DNA of 64,000 nucleotides from Cheilinus undulatus (GCF_018320785.1 NC_054867.1:34413855-34477854); one strand, 5' to 3'; shown: positions 1 to 13,299, counted from the stretch's first letter. Program-made: numbers and translations. The notes: generated by a model from the sequence alone, not told the origin.

Positions 1-1337
1 TCAAAATACTAAGTATTTAGAACAAAACCACATGATGTGGGACATGCAAAAAGTTATTGCAGCTACCAGAGTAAAGAGGCAATTCAAAGTGAAAAGAACA
101 AACATGAGCACCAGCGCCTCTCGCTAAAATGTCATAGAGACTTTGTATGATGCTATGGACAGATTAAATGCTAGTACTACATGACAGCAGACCACGCTCG
201 GCAAAATGAAGTGGACTAAATGCTTGCTCCTTGATCCACAACATGTACCAACCCCTTCATAACACCGGAGGAAAGACGGAGTGGTGAGTTTGTGGCCCCT
301 GCTCAACTTGAATGTCTGAAATAAGTCAATCCCCAATGCTACTGAACATAACTTCGCACTGCTAAGTGCCTCATTCTCAACTAGGAACTGTAACCAGTTT
401 TTTGACGGAGACACTTCGGTGAAAAAGCCAGAAGATATTGTTTCTTCAAGTATGCTGCTATCATTCTATATTTATAGATGATCCTGAGCAAAGATTAAAT
501 CAACCAGTCTGGTGGGGATCACTTTATATGATATAATAACAACCCTTGCTAAATTCAGAATATTTTTGAGGAAGGCTCCAGTATTTCAGCTTTACCCCTG
601 ATGAAAATTGTTAAAGAAAAACAACATACTCTATTTGTTTTCTGTGATTTTTCTGCCACTCTTACTTCTTTGGAAAAAACCTGCACGTGCTTCTAATCTG
701 AGGTGCAAAATCCCATTATTTTTGCTCGACTGGTTTCACCTATTACTGTGTGATTTCAGCATCATCACCCAAAGGAAACAGTGGTAGGGTTGAGACATCA
801 GGCTCTGTGCTGATAACTTGAAAGATCACTGAAAGAGGCACCCAACCGAGAATTTCAAAAAGACGGGAGGGGAGACAACTCACCCACAACATTCATCTTA
901 TATGGTTTTATTTTAATTTGGTGGCATGGTGGTTACACCGTAGGGTGCCTGTGTCTACATAAACCTATTTCTCAGTTACTTTAAAGCTGCTGGCTTGCCA
1001 CCCTTATTTCCCACATTAGACATAGCGGATGACTCAAACCCACCTACTGGATTTTTTCTTCTAGAATTACGATATTGGAGACACAGCAAAACTTTCAAGG
1101 TATACCACTTAAATGCATGTTGCTACATGAACAATGCAACCACAACTAATTCAATGTATTAGATATGGATATGCATAGAAAAAGTACACAACAAATATGA
1201 ACCATTGAAATCCAAATTATAACCAAAATACATCATCTGTGGTTTGGATTTAGAATATTACAGCTGAAGGCAAACACAGCTGCAACAACTTCACTGACTC
1301 AGTAATAAAGCAGATTCAACTCACATTACATAATATG

Positions 1338-1480
1338 ATAATAATAATAATAATGATAGCTTGGACTTATATAGCACCTTTTATGAGACCCAAGGTCGCT
1401 TTACAGAAGAGTGGAAAACAAGAAACAACACAAAAGACAAACACTAATATAATCATGTTATAAAAACAGCAACACAACGT
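1338..1480. repeat. (AAT)n tract followed by a dispersed repeat end
   Basis: (ATA)n at 1338-1354 is followed by GCTTGGACTTATATAGCACC and CCCAAGGTCGCTTTACAGA, a motif very common in fish intergenic DNA. Family not assigned. Confidence 0.5.
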
Positions 1481-2894
1481 AACTCCTAGCTAGCAAAACT
1501 CTGCTAGCTGTGGCTACAGTTAACCAAAGAGACACTGTACATAGCAGCAGTAGCTTCCTTCCACATGCATCAAAACTGTAAGTTAATGCCATGTGGCAAC
1601 TTGGTCAGGCAGTCACCTTTCAATTGTCCTTACCTTCATTATTCTGTCTGGCTTTGCGAAGTCTGCCCCATATTAAAAGTGTCTCCAGATACAAAAATTA
1701 CATAGAGAAATACAATTTAAAAAATATAAGGCACAAAAGTACAGATGTACATCCTCTGCAATGAAGCCATAATTATCAATAAGAAAGACAAATACCTTAC
1801 AACTAGATTTAATGTGACCCAAAAAACAGTCTGATAGACCATAATGGGTAGAAGGTGTTTTGAATATGCTGCTCCAGCAGCTAAGAGTCTACTGCAGGAA
1901 TATGAATGTCTGGGGGAGCTGGTCTCCTTACATTTTTGGCTGACCGCTGAGTTCAGCCCTACAGATGGCTCAGTCTGTGTCTGAGTGAGTGACTGACTGA
2001 ATGAGTGACTGATCCGACGTTGACTTTCAGAGTCCTACCATACAGAGTTGGGTCTTCTTGAACTGAAAGCCGTTGGTAATGGCTGCCTCCACTGTGGTAA
2101 ATAGAGCCCTACATACAGAGTTGCGTTGAGGACGGTAATGTTTTGTGTATCACCTGTAGTGATGTGTCTCCTCCCCACACAAAAGAGCACAGAGTAAAGG
2201 GAGGATATTTTCTCCTCACCATTCTGCTAACAATATTAGCACTGTGATTGACTCAATGTGTCTGTGTAGGGGCATGTGTTTCTGCGTAGCCAATCGAATG
2301 CACCAAAAGACAAGCAGGAGGGGAGGGGGGATGACATTGCTCAGGGCTCCATGTACCATTCAGTCTCCACAGAGAGAGAGGGAGAGGTGAAATGGAGCAA
2401 TATAAATTTAAGTGACCAGTAACAATAAATTCCATATAAATGAGGACGGTACTAGGTTGTGTAACATAATTTTTATACAAAGTATTATGTAAAATGTAGT
2501 AGTCTTTCAGTTTAATGGTTATTTATTGTCCCTATGCTCCATTTAGAGTTTGATGTATCTGGGAAATATTTTGCTAAGCAGTGTCATTTGTTTTATTAGC
2601 TTTCTCAGATGTATGTCAAATATATTCCTGCAATGGATATGAGTCAATCTAGCAGTCAGGTTAACTGTTTCCTACCGACAGGGCATTGTGTTTTAAACTT
2701 TTGGAATCCTTCAGTTCTGAACCCACAGACATAAGCGACAGTACAATTACACATCCCAACAAAAAAACATAGCCAGAACACACAATTCAGTCATTTCTAC
2801 AGGCATCCCAGATAGTTGCAGTCAGCAATATACTAGGTTTTAACCTAGTCTTGTTTTTAAAAGTAGACTAAAGGTATTGCAGGAAGAAAACCTA

Positions 2895-3110
2895 GCAAAG
2901 CAGATGGATACGCCCTGTTTCCCACTGGCGAATCCATCTCGCAAAGCTCCAGTCTGAACCATTTGGTCCTGGTTAGAAAGTGACAGGACCAATCAGCATC
3001 GAGGGGCAGTACTCTCGGGTGCAGCGGAGTCGACAAGAGACGAATGGACACAAGCAGCAACAAGAGACCGCTGCACTTATGGCGGTAGACACTAGTGTGG
3101 ATGATGCTAA
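2895..3110. repeat. Dispersed repeat, copy A
   Basis: It shares with copy B (11247) the words GCAAAGCAGATGGAT, GCAAAGCTCCAGTCTGAA, CTAATCAGC-type and GGGGC(A/G)GTAC in the same order. Copy A has more CpG and crosses a long minus-strand ORF, which is therefore repeat-derived. Family name unknown. Confidence 0.6.
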
Positions 3111-5525
3111 AGTGATGATCTATTGTCTCATATTCATCTTTTTGTGTCGAACCCAAATGTTGTCTGTCTACAGCAAAAATAAAGGAATTGGGCCCTCGTT
3201 CCAATACTTTTGAAGGAGACTGTATCGTTGTTTGCCAAATTGTCCTGACATCATTAGCAGGATTTCTGTCATCAAACACCGTCACACACAGACAGTAGCG
3301 CCGCTGGTGGGAATGGACAAATACTCTCAAGCTATTTAAACGTGTGCTCATTACGCAGCACAGTCTTCATGACGGTAATTTAAGCATACCCCAGGATACT
3401 GTATTACCGCTCATTCCTATGATAATCTCTACTGTAAAGTCAAGAAAATCTGTGCAGTTTAAAAGAAGTGAAAGCTGTGCTGTTTCAGATGAAAATTCAC
3501 AGGAATTAACATATTGTTATAATTTATGCAGTCAGTGATTAGCACGGCATCACTGAAACTTAATTGATAAAACTGAAATGTTTTATTTTATTTTTTATAG
3601 ATATGCCAGACTTGTTTTTTTTTGTTACCATACCCTTTTTTTTAATCTAATTCACAAAATTACTTAATAGTCCCCCAACTACAATTGTCAGTCCATCTAC
3701 AGTCTGAAGTTCCCCACCATCATCCTCTATTATCTAAAGTGACAGTGAGTTTTCTGACAGTTTCAGTGAAAATAATAAAACAGTCACAGGTCAAAGCAAA
3801 CAGTTTTCAAGTGCAAACTGAGTGCCGGTGAAGGGCAAACAGTCAATACCCAGAGCCACCCCTTTAAATGTCAGTTGTCTTGGAAACAGGTGTAGAAAAA
3901 AAAAAAAGGATGAAGGATTTGGACGGTGGCTGAACAACCCAGGGAGCCTCGGTTTAACAACAGCCAGCCAGGAAGAACAGCATTGTGCCACCCTGTGGAG
4001 CCATGCTTCTCCTCTTAAGTAGGAGAGCTTCAAATCAAGCCAACAGGCAGGGTAAGAGCAAGAAACACAGCAGAGAGACCACCTGGTCTTATAATCCTCA
4101 TCTGCAGTAGACTTGACTTCAGGAAAAATCAGTGCAAAACTTCTTTGGTGAGCAGGAGTAAACACTTAAAATAGCAGAGAGTTCCTGCAATTTACAGGCA
4201 TGTTTCTGTGGTAGCCCCTCTTTAGGACAGACACGTGTAACCTTGTTATTTAGGCTCACAACTGGTAGCAAACTGATATTCTGAGAGAGAGAGTGAGTCA
4301 CCAATATATTTGTTATTATCAGCCATCACAGTCTATTGTACCTGTAGAGGAGGCACCACATTTAGAGGCCCAAAATTATTGACTTATAAACTCCTAACTG
4401 CAAACAGATTTTGGTGCGGTCTTGGTCATTGTGTCTCAGTAAAAACTCTATTCACTACTGCCCCCTGCTGTGAATAAAATGCTAACCTGCAAACAAATGT
4501 GTCTCACACTGTGAACACTTTGAGCAGAATAAAACTGCAATGCCTTGTTTATGAAGAGATTTTGTTACTGTACTTAAATAATACTGAAAAATACTATTCC
4601 ATAGATCTAGAAAGCACCTAACCAGGGAGGTTAAATACTGCTCTCACTATTCAGATTTTCCTTTACAACCAACCTGCCTTTTTTATCTTAAATGCACAGC
4701 TAAGAACTTCCCTGATCTTTCATTTCTTGAAAAATTCAAATATGTCTTTAAAAAATATATTTTGGAAAAAAAAGAGCCAATAATGCATAAGGAAGGGTTA
4801 TTCAAGTTCAAGTACTTGTTTAGATTTTAAGGAGCTGCTGTAAGCTATGAGGAATGATGATATATGATCATTTTTCTCCTTTACATGTTTGACATAAATC
4901 ATTACTAAAATGTCAAAGCATGGAGACACTCATACGTGTTGTCTTTATCTTTTATTGTGAGGTTGTGAGCCTTTTTCCTCTGGATGTAAATCTAGACAAT
5001 CACAGGCTCTAACAGGAGAAAGTGTTTCCCTTACACTTCATGAGTCAGGCTGCACTTCAAGTTTTATGTTAATTGCTTAATGTATGCTTCCCGTGGACCT
5101 AAGAGCTAGATGTCTTTTCAGCTGCACTGGTTGGGTTGCCATGGGGAATACATGGCAGGTAATCCCTTACATATACAATGAAAAAATGTCATTTGAGTAT
5201 CTATAAAACAAAGTAACTAATGTTACTAATGCCTCACAGGGCAACTAAAGTGATGGTATACTCTTATACCTGTTAATGTTTGTGACCATTTTTAATTTGT
5301 TCTGAGTCCTGAAGGTGCGTTAAAATATTACAGCAAATCCACAGCCTTTAAATTCACCCTTTTTACTTTTAAACACAACTAGACAAGAATAGGATAGAAT
5401 AATTCACCTTTTGTCAAGCCCCACCCATCGTGGTTACTGCTTTGACAAAATATCTTGTTGCTGGTAACTCTCCCATTTAAATAGCTGAAAACATCCCATG
5501 GTTTAACTAATTTTTTCCTCTATAG

Positions 5526-5665
5526 ACCCAAGTTCCAAAAAAATTGGGACGCCATGTGAAATGTTAAGATCTGATCACGGTAATTTGCAAATCCTTGTCA
5601 ACCAATATTCAACTGAATAAAGTACAAAGACAAGACGTTTAATTTTCAAACTGATCATATTTGTT
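5526..5665. repeat. Teleost dispersed repeat fragment
   Basis: Recognisable words are AGTTCCAAAAAAATTGGGAC, TTTGCAAATCCTTGTCAACC and ATTCAACTGAATAAAGTACA, typical of a DNA-transposon-derived repeat in fish. Class inferred, ends not defined. Confidence 0.5.
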
Positions 5666-7352
5666 GTCATATGTTTTTATATATAATTTGAATTTAATTT
5701 TCGTTGTTTTTTTTCTAAATATCAAGTTCTGTTTGAGTTGAAAAATACACACTTAAAAACTATTGCTCTGTTTTCTAGAAAACCAAGCCAGTATGAACCA
5801 TACATGTAATCAAGGCCTCTCTGCAGGCATTTCTTTATACTTGTCTGTTACAAACTATTGCAGCCTTTTATGAATTTATATAATTGCATAGCCTGATATC
5901 ACAATTGCAATTGAATGAATGAACTGTAAAGCACTAGTTACTTCCTGTCATATATGACCCTTTATCTCTGACAATATGAAAAGCATCTTACAGAGGGGCC
6001 TCTTTAGTTTGGCTATGTACTTTACGAAGGCATTCAGCATAATGTTTGCCACATCATTCTATGGAGTTTCCCCTCTGATATATTGGGATTTTTGTAGCCT
6101 TAATAGCGCTATTGAAAAGTATTATCTTGGTGTACAATGTCATGTGCTCATAGACTTATGCGTGCACAGTTTGTTACAATGTAATATCTCAAAACAAATA
6201 CTGCTTACAATTAAGTAGGCCTACAGTATCTAGAACATTTGAAATTGTACATTATTTATTATAACTGGGTTTACACATCCTTTGTTGGTACTTGCTTTTG
6301 AAACTTGCTCACGTGATTAATGAAGTATCTGGTCATGTGACTGTTCATGTGATTTCCTTTACCTGTACATAATAAGGAGCTACACACTTGTCACTCTAGT
6401 CTGATGAAAGCAGTGGTGCTCAAAACGTCCCTACTTTGGTTCTATAAATAAACTTGGACTTTTGGGGCTCTACAAGTGTGCTAGATGTTTTTAAGGCATC
6501 TGGTGACCCCCTCTCAGTGTCTCCTAACCCTAAGGTTGAGAACCACTGCTCTATACATCCAACTGTACCACTCAGCTCTAGCATGGCCACATTTGGCCAA
6601 TTGAAACCCATGAAAACTACATTTTTTCATTCCTTGTTTAGTATCAAATAATAAAAATTTAGGTGAAATGGCTTTCATTCTAAACTCAACACTGAAAACT
6701 GTAGTTTTTAATGTTTTCTACCAGATTATGTCCTTTGGTCATATTTGTCAAAGGGAGCTTTTTCGTGTAATAATATTAGTTTCCAATAGGGGGACTATGA
6801 TGGCTTACTGCACTCCAAAGGAGTGAATGAATGCCACAATTTTGACATACAGTAGGTGTGATCTGAAGGATTTCAGATAAAATGAAGTGTTTGTGCATAA
6901 AGAAATTGTGGAAATCAAAAAAAATTATGTCAAAGGTTCTTAAAAAACTGGTAGAACCAAGAATCACAAAATGTTTGAACAAGGAAAGGAGAGAGGATTC
7001 TGCAAAATCCAAGGGGTTCTAAATTACACCCTCTGAAATTGTACATCCAATCAGAATATAAGCAATGTTACAGTTCATGAAGAGCCGACAAAAACATATT
7101 TTTTGTCAGTTTTGACTAAAACACACAGGAAAAGGCTCTGCTGTCTGTCAAGTTTGATTTCTCTCTCCATTAAAAAAATGACTCTAAACATGGGGTACAA
7201 ACCCCCCCCCAAAAAAAATTTAAAATCAGTGGACAAGGGTTTGAAGTTATTGAAACAATGAAGATGGCTGAGTGAACAAATCTTCTGTAACATATTTATA
7301 ATTTCCCCCAGAGTGCTTTTTGACACACTTTAATCCACTCTGATAGAATTAA

Positions 7353-8540
7353 TGGCTCTAGTGTTTTAAGACACTGAAAAACTTCTTCCTGTTTCATGGC
7401 GAACAAAAATTGCCATGACTATGTTTTGTAAGGTGACTTGAGTTTTAGCTGACTTGAACCCGCTGGCAGTTGTAAAATTGAAACCAATCTTGCTCTTTTC
7501 TCATTCAAAATTTTTGTGCAAAAGTTCATGGCTCTTCTAGAGTTTTAAGTCCCTACAAAACTTCTTCCTGTTTCATGGCGAACAAAATCACTGGCTGTGT
7601 CCGAAATCACTCCCTATTCACTATATAGTACACTATATAGTGAATAGGCCATTTTGTAGCAGTGTCCGAATTCTGAGTGAGTATTGTTATTCACTATATA
7701 TTGAACTCATTCTGTCCCACCATTCATTGTGAAAAGTAGTAGCTAGCCCAGAAATATTTACCAAATATGCATCGCTGTCAAACATGATGGATGAACGAGA
7801 GAAGCACAGGAACATATAGAAACTTTTTAAATGCTATTTTGTTTGTTGGTATTACCAAATCTGTAAGAAAATGTAAAGGATTCATAACAGAGTAACTTTT
7901 TCCCCCATGAGGATTACAAGACATGAGACCATCATCTTTTTGTAAAAATAAGTGATATTAAACACAAAATGTATATTATTTTGTCACTAAAGATATCAAA
8001 CTTTTTTTTATCTATTAGTACTTTTATTTTTTGTGAAAATACAGTACATTCAGTATCAGTTTCCAGTGGAATTCTACCGTTAATTTTGATTTTCAGCCGT
8101 TGTCAAGGAAATTTACGAGACGCTGTTGCTAAACATTTTAATTGTAAGACGGTGATGACATCACGGCCGGAGTAGTGTTCAAAATCATTTTTGTGTTTTG
8201 CAGTTGAGTCCACTATATAGTCCACTGTATGCTGCTCACTATATAGTGGACAGGGAGTAGGGAATGACTGTGTGGTTTTGGACACAGCCTCCATGGCTAT
8301 CTTTTTTGATTTGACTTGAGCTTAAGCTTACTTGAACCCACTTGCAGTTGTAATTTTGATACCAATCTTCCCCTTTTCTCATTTAAATTTTTTTTTGTGA
8401 GAAAGTTGATGGCTCTGCTAGTGTTTAAAGTCTCTACAAAACTTCTTCCTGTTTCATGGCGAACAAAAATCACCATGGCTGTTTTTTCATGTGACTTGAA
8501 CTTCAGCTTACTTGAACCCACTGGCAGTTGTAAAAAAGAT
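7353..8540. repeat. Tandem array of about three 180-bp units, middle unit split by a MITE
   Basis: Unit 1 is 7353-7531, unit 2 is 7532-7592 plus 8290-8409, and unit 3 is 8410-8540. All share GGCTCT, AAACTTCTTCCTGTTTCATG, GCGAACAAAA, GACTTGA and ACTTGAACCC.CTGGCAGTTG in the same order. Without the inserted MITE the period is about 178-180 bp. Confidence 0.8.
7593..8289. mobile_element. MITE with GGCTGTGTCC ends, inserted in a tandem repeat
   Basis: The left end is GGCTGTGTCCGAAATCACTC and the right end is its diverged complement (TTTTGGACACAGCC). Subterminal palindromes are built on CACTATATAGTG (for example the 15-bp-arm palindrome near 7616). The element is about 697 bp with no functional ORF. 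It splits unit 2 of the surrounding tandem array. The superfamily is not certain. Confidence 0.75.
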
Positions 8541-9359
8541 ACAACCAACAACAAAATCAACAAAAATGTCATTGTCATGTTCCTATTACATAACAATTCT
8601 TAATAGCCAGAGATATTTACCTCCTCACAAACATAGTAAATCCATGCAAATGTAATAGCTTATAGCTTGTAGGAAACTTGTCATAATTCAGGCAGTAGGC
8701 AACTGCTAGTACATTTGTGGAAAATGTATTACTTTTGAGGGGAGTTATTATTATGTATGGGGGGGGGTAACCAATAGGGTTGAGACTAACATTAGGATTT
8801 ATACCGGAGATCTGTGTTTCACCTGTTATAATAACAATTAAGTCAACAGAGGTCATAGGGATTGAAGAATCTGAATCTTAAAGAGTCATTTTTGCAAGGC
8901 AGGGTTTAGTGAATGTGAGGTCCCCAAACAAAATAAACAAGATAAGAAGACTATTTAAGGCGGAAGCAAACAAGCCTGCAGCTTTTAAAGCAGCATAGTT
9001 TATGTAATGCATCTCTCCATTTATCTATCCGAGCTGACATCAAGGGCATCCTGTGATCTCTGAGGTTTGAACAAGAAGCTGGCATTGTCAGCTTCATAAC
9101 TCATGACCCTTAGTGACAGATACACATGTCAGCACTTCTGCACACACATCTGCCTCAAACACCACCCACCATATCCGTCTTTTAGCCTCATATCTCCAAC
9201 CATTTGAACTGAAAAAAGGAGATGCAGAGTTACATAAACATTTTTTCTCTCTCTCTCATTATGATCCCCTTCTGTGTCATGCTTCCTCTCCAGAACAGAG
9301 ACGGACCCAGCTCCTGTTTCTCCAGCCACAGCTGATTAATCCAGGGCAGAGGAGGAGAT

Positions 9360-9560
9360 GCAGATGAGGCGGGACAGATCGGATCCTTGAAACTTTGCGA
9401 CATGCCGTATAGTGCTGGTGTTGCTGAACTGTGGAGGCAAGATAGCCGGCGGGTACGACTTGGATGGGGACCTTTCAAATCCAATCGCGTCGCATTGGTC
9501 CGCCGTCCCGGCCTCGGCCACGCTATCAGAGCAGATAACGTGCTCCAGTAAAGGTTACGA
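9360..9560. promoter_or_regulatory. Short CpG-dense patch with paired CCAAT boxes
   Basis: About 16 CpGs occur within 180 bp in an otherwise CpG-poor flank. The core at about 9481-9498 reads CCAATCGCGTCGCATTGG, that is two divergent CCAAT boxes forming an imperfect palindrome. A minus-strand ORF of about 120 codons crosses it, but its translation matches nothing I know and it lacks a convincing exon structure. Possibly an orphan promoter, enhancer or remnant of a mobile element. Confidence 0.35.
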
Positions 9561-11246
9561 CTCACCATGACATTTGTGTTGAGAGCCAGCAATCCCTGAT
9601 TCCTGCAGACTAATCTTCAATTCATATAACTGTGTGCTTGTGTGTGTGTTTTCTTACTTCATACTGGAGTTGTTTATAATAAAAGTGGCTGAATCAAAAC
9701 AGTAGAAAACAGACAGTCGATTAAGATAGTGAAATAGGAGTCATGAATCCCATTAAATCACATTTGTGCCTTTGTGTATTTTTGATTCAGACGTTAGCTG
9801 CAGGAAAATCAGACACTGAACCACTCTGCAGGAGCTGGAAATGACTTTGTTGACCTTATTCAAACATATAATAATATAAAGAAGTGAAATCATCCGAGGA
9901 AATATCATCCATGCTTCATTTTCTTTGCAGAGACAAGTTTATTTCTTGTTCTCTTTAAGACTGTTTTTCCTGCAGGGAATTGAACATTACTTAGAAAAAA
10001 GGCACTGCATGATAAGTTTTTAAAAGAGAAATCAGAAACATGATCAGCAGTCAATCACTCCAGTGTGTTTTGAATCAAAAAAGAGAGAAAAGGGGAGATT
10101 AGGGTGTCTAGAAAGGTGGGTTGCTCTTTTTCTGGATTCGTCTTTCAAATTTCATTTCAATCACACATGTCAATTTTCGGATTCTGATGTCTTTGTGTCT
10201 GCATGTGTGTGGGAGCACTAGGCACTTTGTCATTGTATGAAAAAGTACACAAACTTTGATAGCAGTCCTGTAAATCCTCTATCTTCACCTCCCATGTCCA
10301 CTTAGAACCCCAACATAGCTTTGGCAGTACGCCGTACAAAATGAGTCTGGTTCTGCTCAAGGGTTCTACCTGATTAAAGGACGTTATTCCTTGTCAATAT
10401 CCTGTGCAGAACTTTTAGGCATGTTGTGGCCAAAAATTGAGGCTGAAAGCATAGATGTGGTGAGTAAGCTCCCTGAGAGCACCATTGGAAGGGAAGGAGG
10501 ATTGACACAACTCCTGTCATGCCCTGGATGTCTTTGCATGTTACCAGGGGCATGGGAAAATAATCTGTGGAAAAAAATTACCAGGTCCACCTTTAGGGTA
10601 GAGTAATGAATGGGTGTGCTGAGCGTGGCCTAGGGTACTGGCTGGGCAGGTAGTGGTTGAGCCGTGTATGTCCCAAGGGCCCAAAAACCGCCAAAGCTCT
10701 CGGGGTGTATCAGCAGGGTTGAAAAGGCTGGGACGTAAAGGATGTTGTCAAGCTTGATCTTGGCTGTTGAGTAATACACATTTGTGGACATGTGTCCAGC
10801 TTGACTCTGGCCACCCTTCCACCCCTCTCCAGCCCCGGACTGTGGCACATCAGACCCATAATGAATCGTAAGTGTCCTACATAATGCTAATGCACACAAC
10901 TTTTTTGCTACTAAATGTTGCTTAATGCTGAGCTCATGGTGGATTAATGTTGGGTCTTCATAAATAATAGGTCATCAGAGGGTAGACCTGCCTTCTTTGT
11001 AAAATTGTCTTGAGGTTAAAAATGGGGACTGTATGAATTAAGACTGATTGACTGATTGATTGTAAAGCATTACATTAGGAATCTGGAAGAAATCTCATGA
11101 AGAGTTTGCATGTTCTCCCTGTGGATTAGTGGGTTCTCTATAGCTACTCTGGCTTCTTCTAACAATCCAAATCGCTCCTGATAGGTTGACAGGAAACTCT
11201 AAAACTCTATTTTGTAAGAGTGCATGCTTTATCTCTACATAACCTT

Positions 11247-11475
11247 GCAAAGCAGATGGATTAGCTAGAGTCCATGTCTGCCATCAGGCATAATTAATCT
11301 TGCACAGCTCCAATCTGAAACAACTGTACCTAGTCTGAAAACAGAACTGACTAATCAGCCTTATCTGAAGGGAACAGGGCGGTACAGGCAGAGTTTAGTT
11401 GTACTGGAAGATAGCAATGGCTGCTGCCACTGTAACGTTAATCATGGATGTAGCTGCAGTATAGCAGCAGTTTTA
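11247..11475. repeat. Dispersed repeat, copy B
   Basis: Diverged partner of the repeat at 2895, same orientation (GCAAAGCAGATGGATTAGC ... CACAGCTCCAATCTGAAAC ... AGGGCGGTACAGG). Confidence 0.6.
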
Positions 11476-12419
11476 TATAAATGGGACCATACAAAATGAA
11501 ACACAATAGGGTTTAATCACTTTGCTGCCAGTGTTTCCCAATCTACAGCCATTCAAATATAGAGCTTGCTCTCATCAATACGGGGGCATTTTCACTCTAG
11601 AGAGAAAGAAGGGATGTTGCACTGTATCGACACGGGTTCTTTTCAGATGATGTCACGCAGCCGTGGAGAACTCCAGATGGGGGGCAACAAGGGATTTCTA
11701 CATAGAGAAATACTAGCAAAAGGCCATGCTTTGTTCTGTTTATGACTATGTGAAGCATTTAAAGTGCAAAAATAAAAACATTCTTCATCTTCTCTTGTGT
11801 CCAAAAAGTACTCACACATCAGGCAAAAGAAAATTTAAAAGCTCACAGAGAAAAAGCAGCAGGCACAGATAAAAAGCCTCTGTCCAAAGCCTGGACGAGT
11901 GGTGTCACACAACACTTTAAAAGGTTATCAAAGGTTAGGGATTTACACACAACTGCTGTAAGTTTCCAATAAATGATGTCTTTAGTTCACTGCTAGCTAC
12001 TGACTGAAGTGCACATTTTGCTAAGGCTTCAGAAAATGATTAGCCTAAAAGTTTAGCAACACATTTTAAATTTTTTTTTTGAAATTATACAAAACAGCAG
12101 CTGAATCTTTTCGTACATTAATTGAGGTGTTTGGCAAACACTGCAGATCACATGCACGTGTGCTTGAATGGCACAAACACTTTAGGAAAGCAGAGAAGAT
12201 GCCCAAGACAATGAAGGTTCCGGTCACCCATGCACATCAAAAACTTCTGAAAACATTCATCAATTTAATAAAAAAATGTTCGAAAAGATAAACAACTCAG
12301 TTTAAGAATGATAGCAGAAATGGTTTCCACTGATAGAGGGACAGTTCTGCAGTAATTTGAAGCTGTAGCGATTTATTTTTAGCATCGTACGCCCACAAAA
12401 ACAACACAACCCGTCAGGG

Positions 12420-12640
12420 TCTTGTTATTAAGGCCATCTAATGGAATAACAAACTTCTGCAACGCCTCCTTGCGCTGCACTCTCACTCGAGGAAAACCAG
12501 CAAGGGATGATGCTCCAGCCAGTGAGGAGGCTAGCATTCGCAGCCAATCACTGCTCAGGTCAGAGGGAGCGTTCTTATTGGCCGCTGTAGTAGGCGCGCT
12601 TCCGCCCCTCAGCTCAGTGAGAAGTTGATACAGCGGCAGA
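12420..12640 (+). promoter_or_regulatory. Promoter-like CpG-rich block, gene not recognised
   Basis: An isolated GC/CpG-rich stretch in an AT-rich flank. It has CCAAT on both strands (AGCCAATCACTG at about 12542, TTATTGGCCGC at about 12577) and a GC-box-like CCGCCCCTC near 12603. It ends shortly before an ORF with a good donor on the plus strand. It looks like a vertebrate promoter, but no known gene is attached. Confidence 0.45.
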
Positions 12641-12684
12641 GTTACCAGCGGTGTTCGGTCCTATGTAGAATTTTTCAAGCTGGG

Positions 12685-12807
12685 ATGAAGTGTTTTCTTG
12701 CCTGTAATCCGGCCATTGATTTTAGTGGAAAAGCGGAGCAAAATCACTCCACGAGAGCTTTGCCACCATCAGTATTCAATTCAGCGGACATGCACATCCA
12801 CAAGGAG
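12685..12807 (+). CDS. Possible first coding exon (41 codons), unknown gene
   Basis: An ATG at 12685 opens a 41-codon frame starting MKCFLACNPAIDFSGKAEQN and ending ADMHIHKE, exactly at a consensus donor (AAGGAG then gtatgtgag) in phase 0. It follows the CpG/CCAAT block by about 45 bp. I do not recognise the protein and found no matching downstream exon on the plus strand before hyal1. It could be a real first exon, the start of a non-coding RNA, or chance. Other start codons at 12792 (MHIHKE) or in another frame at 12625 are possible. Confidence 0.25.
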
Positions 12808-13157
12808 GTATGTGAGAAGAGGGGCGGAGCTACGGAGCTCAAACACGGGGAAGAACAGGAAGGGAGGGGGAGTAGAGTTGATTCTACACAGCTCTCATCA
12901 AATGTTACATACTCAAGCTTTAAATTGCATGTCTTTTAGGACTTCCATATTAAACAGTTGACAGCAGGCAAATCAATAATTAACTTGTTTACTTTCATTT
13001 GTGAGTGTCCTTACTGGTGTGCTATCTTTGCATGCTTTATAGATGTAGTGTCAGTTTGAATTTAGTTTGTTTATTTAAAACAGGACAATGAAAATGAATT
13101 AAGGGGTGTTTAATATAGTTGCCATGACATCAGCATCAGCAGATACAAAAGTTTCTG

Positions 13158-13193
13158 CAATATTTACGGCTGATATTTCAGCCGTAAATATTG
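13158..13193. repeat. Perfect hairpin, 16-bp arms and 4-base loop
   Basis: CAATATTTACGGCTGA, loop TATT, then the exact complement. The arm resembles the unit of the minisatellite at 60.7-61.5 kb. Confidence 0.85.
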
Positions 13194-13299
13194 GCAGTAT
13201 GAGTCATAGCAATCACAGCACTGTCTGTATGGATAGGTCTCAGGCTTTCACAGCTGGAATCTGCAATTTTTCTCCTTTCTTCTTTGCAAAAACTTTCAC

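Larger units (their letters stand above)
1..12419. other. Gene-poor flank, left
   Basis: Apart from the repeats listed separately I see no host exon on either strand. Open frames are short, lack splice logic and have no family resemblance. A GAGTGAGTGACTGACTGA simple-sequence patch lies near 1985. Two stretches (1,481-2,890 and 3,350-5,520) show nothing notable. Confidence 0.6.

Noticed and set aside
2857-3351. 164-codon minus-strand ORF
   Set aside because: It overlaps dispersed repeat copy A, has no family resemblance and no splice or promoter logic; chance ORF in a GC-richer repeat.
9230-9592. 120-codon minus-strand ORF
   Set aside because: Translation is low-complexity and unrecognised; the open frame is explained by local CpG-rich sequence. 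Kept only as a CpG patch.
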